Source: Flavihumibacter petaseus NBRC 106054 (GTDB lineage Bacteria; Bacteroidota; Bacteroidia; Chitinophagales; Chitinophagaceae). From it: a DNA stretch of 64,000 nucleotides. A program made the translations under genes and the position numbers. Positions 63,412 through 64,000 of this stretch are shown here, one piece after another. Numbering within the stretch: the first letter of the stretch is position 1; each line of letters opens with the position of its first letter. The notes below the pieces were generated by a model, which saw nothing but the letters and a program-made list of their open reading frames with translations, was not told where the DNA came from and searched no databases. The DNA lies in contig NZ_BBWV01000003.1 in assembly GCF_000974785.1 (NCBI RefSeq), positions 682,001-746,000 on the forward strand. Direction: 5' to 3'.

Positions 63412-64000
63412 ATGTTAAGAAGAGACTTTGTGCAGCAGTCGGTTCTTGCCACCGGCGGTCTGCTAACCGGTACAATGGCTGCGGCACAGGCTGCCAAAAC
63501 AAAATCCGGCACTGCTGAAAAACCATTCAACCTGAACTATGCATTTCACGATGGCATGTTCGCAAATTCCGCTGGTCCCGATTTCATCGAACAGATCAAA
63601 TTCGGGCATAGTATGGGTTTCCGTGCTATTGAAGATAATGGCATGATGGGCCGGCCGGTGGAACAGCAGAAAAAAATCGGTGACACGCTGGCCTCCCTGG
63701 GAATGTCTATGGGTGTATTTGTGGTGACTTCCGATAACTGGCACTGGAAAACATCACTTACGACCGGTAAGCAGGAATTTATTGACCGGATGATCAAAGA
63801 CTGTAAGGAAACTGTTGAAGTGGCCAAGCGATGCAATGCCAAATGGGTTACTGTGGTACCGGGCAATTATGACCGGAGCCTGTCGCTGGAATACCAGACA
63901 AGCAATGTAATCAATGCACTCCGGAAGGCGGCAGCTATTCTTGAACCGCATGGAATTGTCATGGTGCTGGAAGCCCTGAGCGACAACCCTGATCTTTTTC
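63412..64000 (+). CDS. Exported sugar isomerase-like (hydroxypyruvate isomerase type) protein, 3' truncated
   Basis: The first 196 residues are visible. The N-terminus MLRRDFVQQSVLATGGLLTG is Tat-like with twin Arg, then AAAQAAK near the cleavage site. The TIM barrel begins NLNYAFHDGMFANSAG and contains GFRAIEDNGMMG and VTVVPGNYDRSLSLEYQT, ending in MVLEALSDNPDLF at the window edge, with the metal-binding Glu. This matches xylose isomerase-like hydroxypyruvate isomerase family proteins. Together with the Gfo-type oxidoreductase it suggests periplasmic sugar handling. Confidence 0.82.
   Translation, partial: MLRRDFVQQSVLATGGLLTGTMAAAQAAKTKSGTAEKPFNLNYAFHDGMFANSAGPDFIEQIKFGHSMGFRAIEDNGMMGRPVEQQKKIGDTLASLGMSMGVFVVTSDNWHWKTSLTTGKQEFIDRMIKDCKETVEVAKRCNAKWVTVVPGNYDRSLSLEYQTSNVINALRKAAAILEPHGIVMVLEALSDNPDLF

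Overview
The window looks like a chromosomal segment of a Bacteroidota bacterium, most likely Chitinophagaceae or a close relative (the family is an inference; no rRNA is present). Evidence: several promoters match the Bacteroidota -7 box TAnnTTTG; the primary sigma factor is short (285 aa) and lacks region 1.1; succinate dehydrogenase is a three-gene set with one b-type cytochrome subunit; and DUF3276, DUF3822, DUF4249 and SprA-like proteins are present. Few genes have an obvious Shine-Dalgarno sequence. There is no sign of phage, CRISPR or a resistance island.

Layout: 0-5.5 kb holds the end of a GH95-like glycosidase, a flavin-dependent oxidoreductase and a short UvrA-type ATPase. 5.6-9.1 kb is an AT-rich, gene-poor accessory stretch with hypothetical proteins, a multiply frameshifted pseudogene, helically spaced short repeats, a GIY-YIG protein and tRNA-Ser(UGA). 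9.3-15.5 kb is a six-gene operon for non-phosphorylative L-fucose catabolism: permease, two dehydrogenases, lactonase, UxaA-type dehydratase and FAH-type hydrolase. 15.7-19.6 kb carries a DUF4239-like membrane protein, a MITE-like inverted-repeat element, an esterase and an ABC exporter. 19.8-25.9 kb has a PUR-domain protein, sdhCAB, a small exported protein and an ABC-F ATPase with one degenerate ATP site. 25.9-31.9 kb is envelope: two paralogous lipoproteins, a 1161-aa SprA-like protein and a small barrel protein. 32.0-40.4 kb is a glycan cluster: GH2, a GH35-GH110 two-domain protein and a stand-alone GH110.

40.5-56.7 kb is mainly housekeeping: coiled-coil membrane protein, holA, ribF and purM (divergent), rpoD, a DUF4249 lipoprotein, trxB, folB, a MATE exporter, then a tight run DUF3822-rsmD-bioD-5-FTHF cyclo-ligase-lpxK-rnr-rluF. 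56.7-64.0 kb is a group of exported enzymes: M20 peptidase, amidase, Gfo/Idh/MocA oxidoreductase, formylglycine-generating-enzyme-like protein, ApbE and the start of a sugar isomerase-like protein.

A coherent reading (inference) is a glycan-degrading lifestyle: exported fucosidase-like, alpha-1,3-galactosidase-like and beta-galactosidase enzymes release sugars, and the fucose operon converts L-fucose to pyruvate and lactate. The most distinctive items are the GH35-GH110 fusion, the fucose dehydrogenase candidate with Asn in place of the catalytic Lys, the MITE-like element at 16.6 kb, DnaA-box-like sites ahead of rpoD, and the 11/22-bp periodic intergenic repeats.
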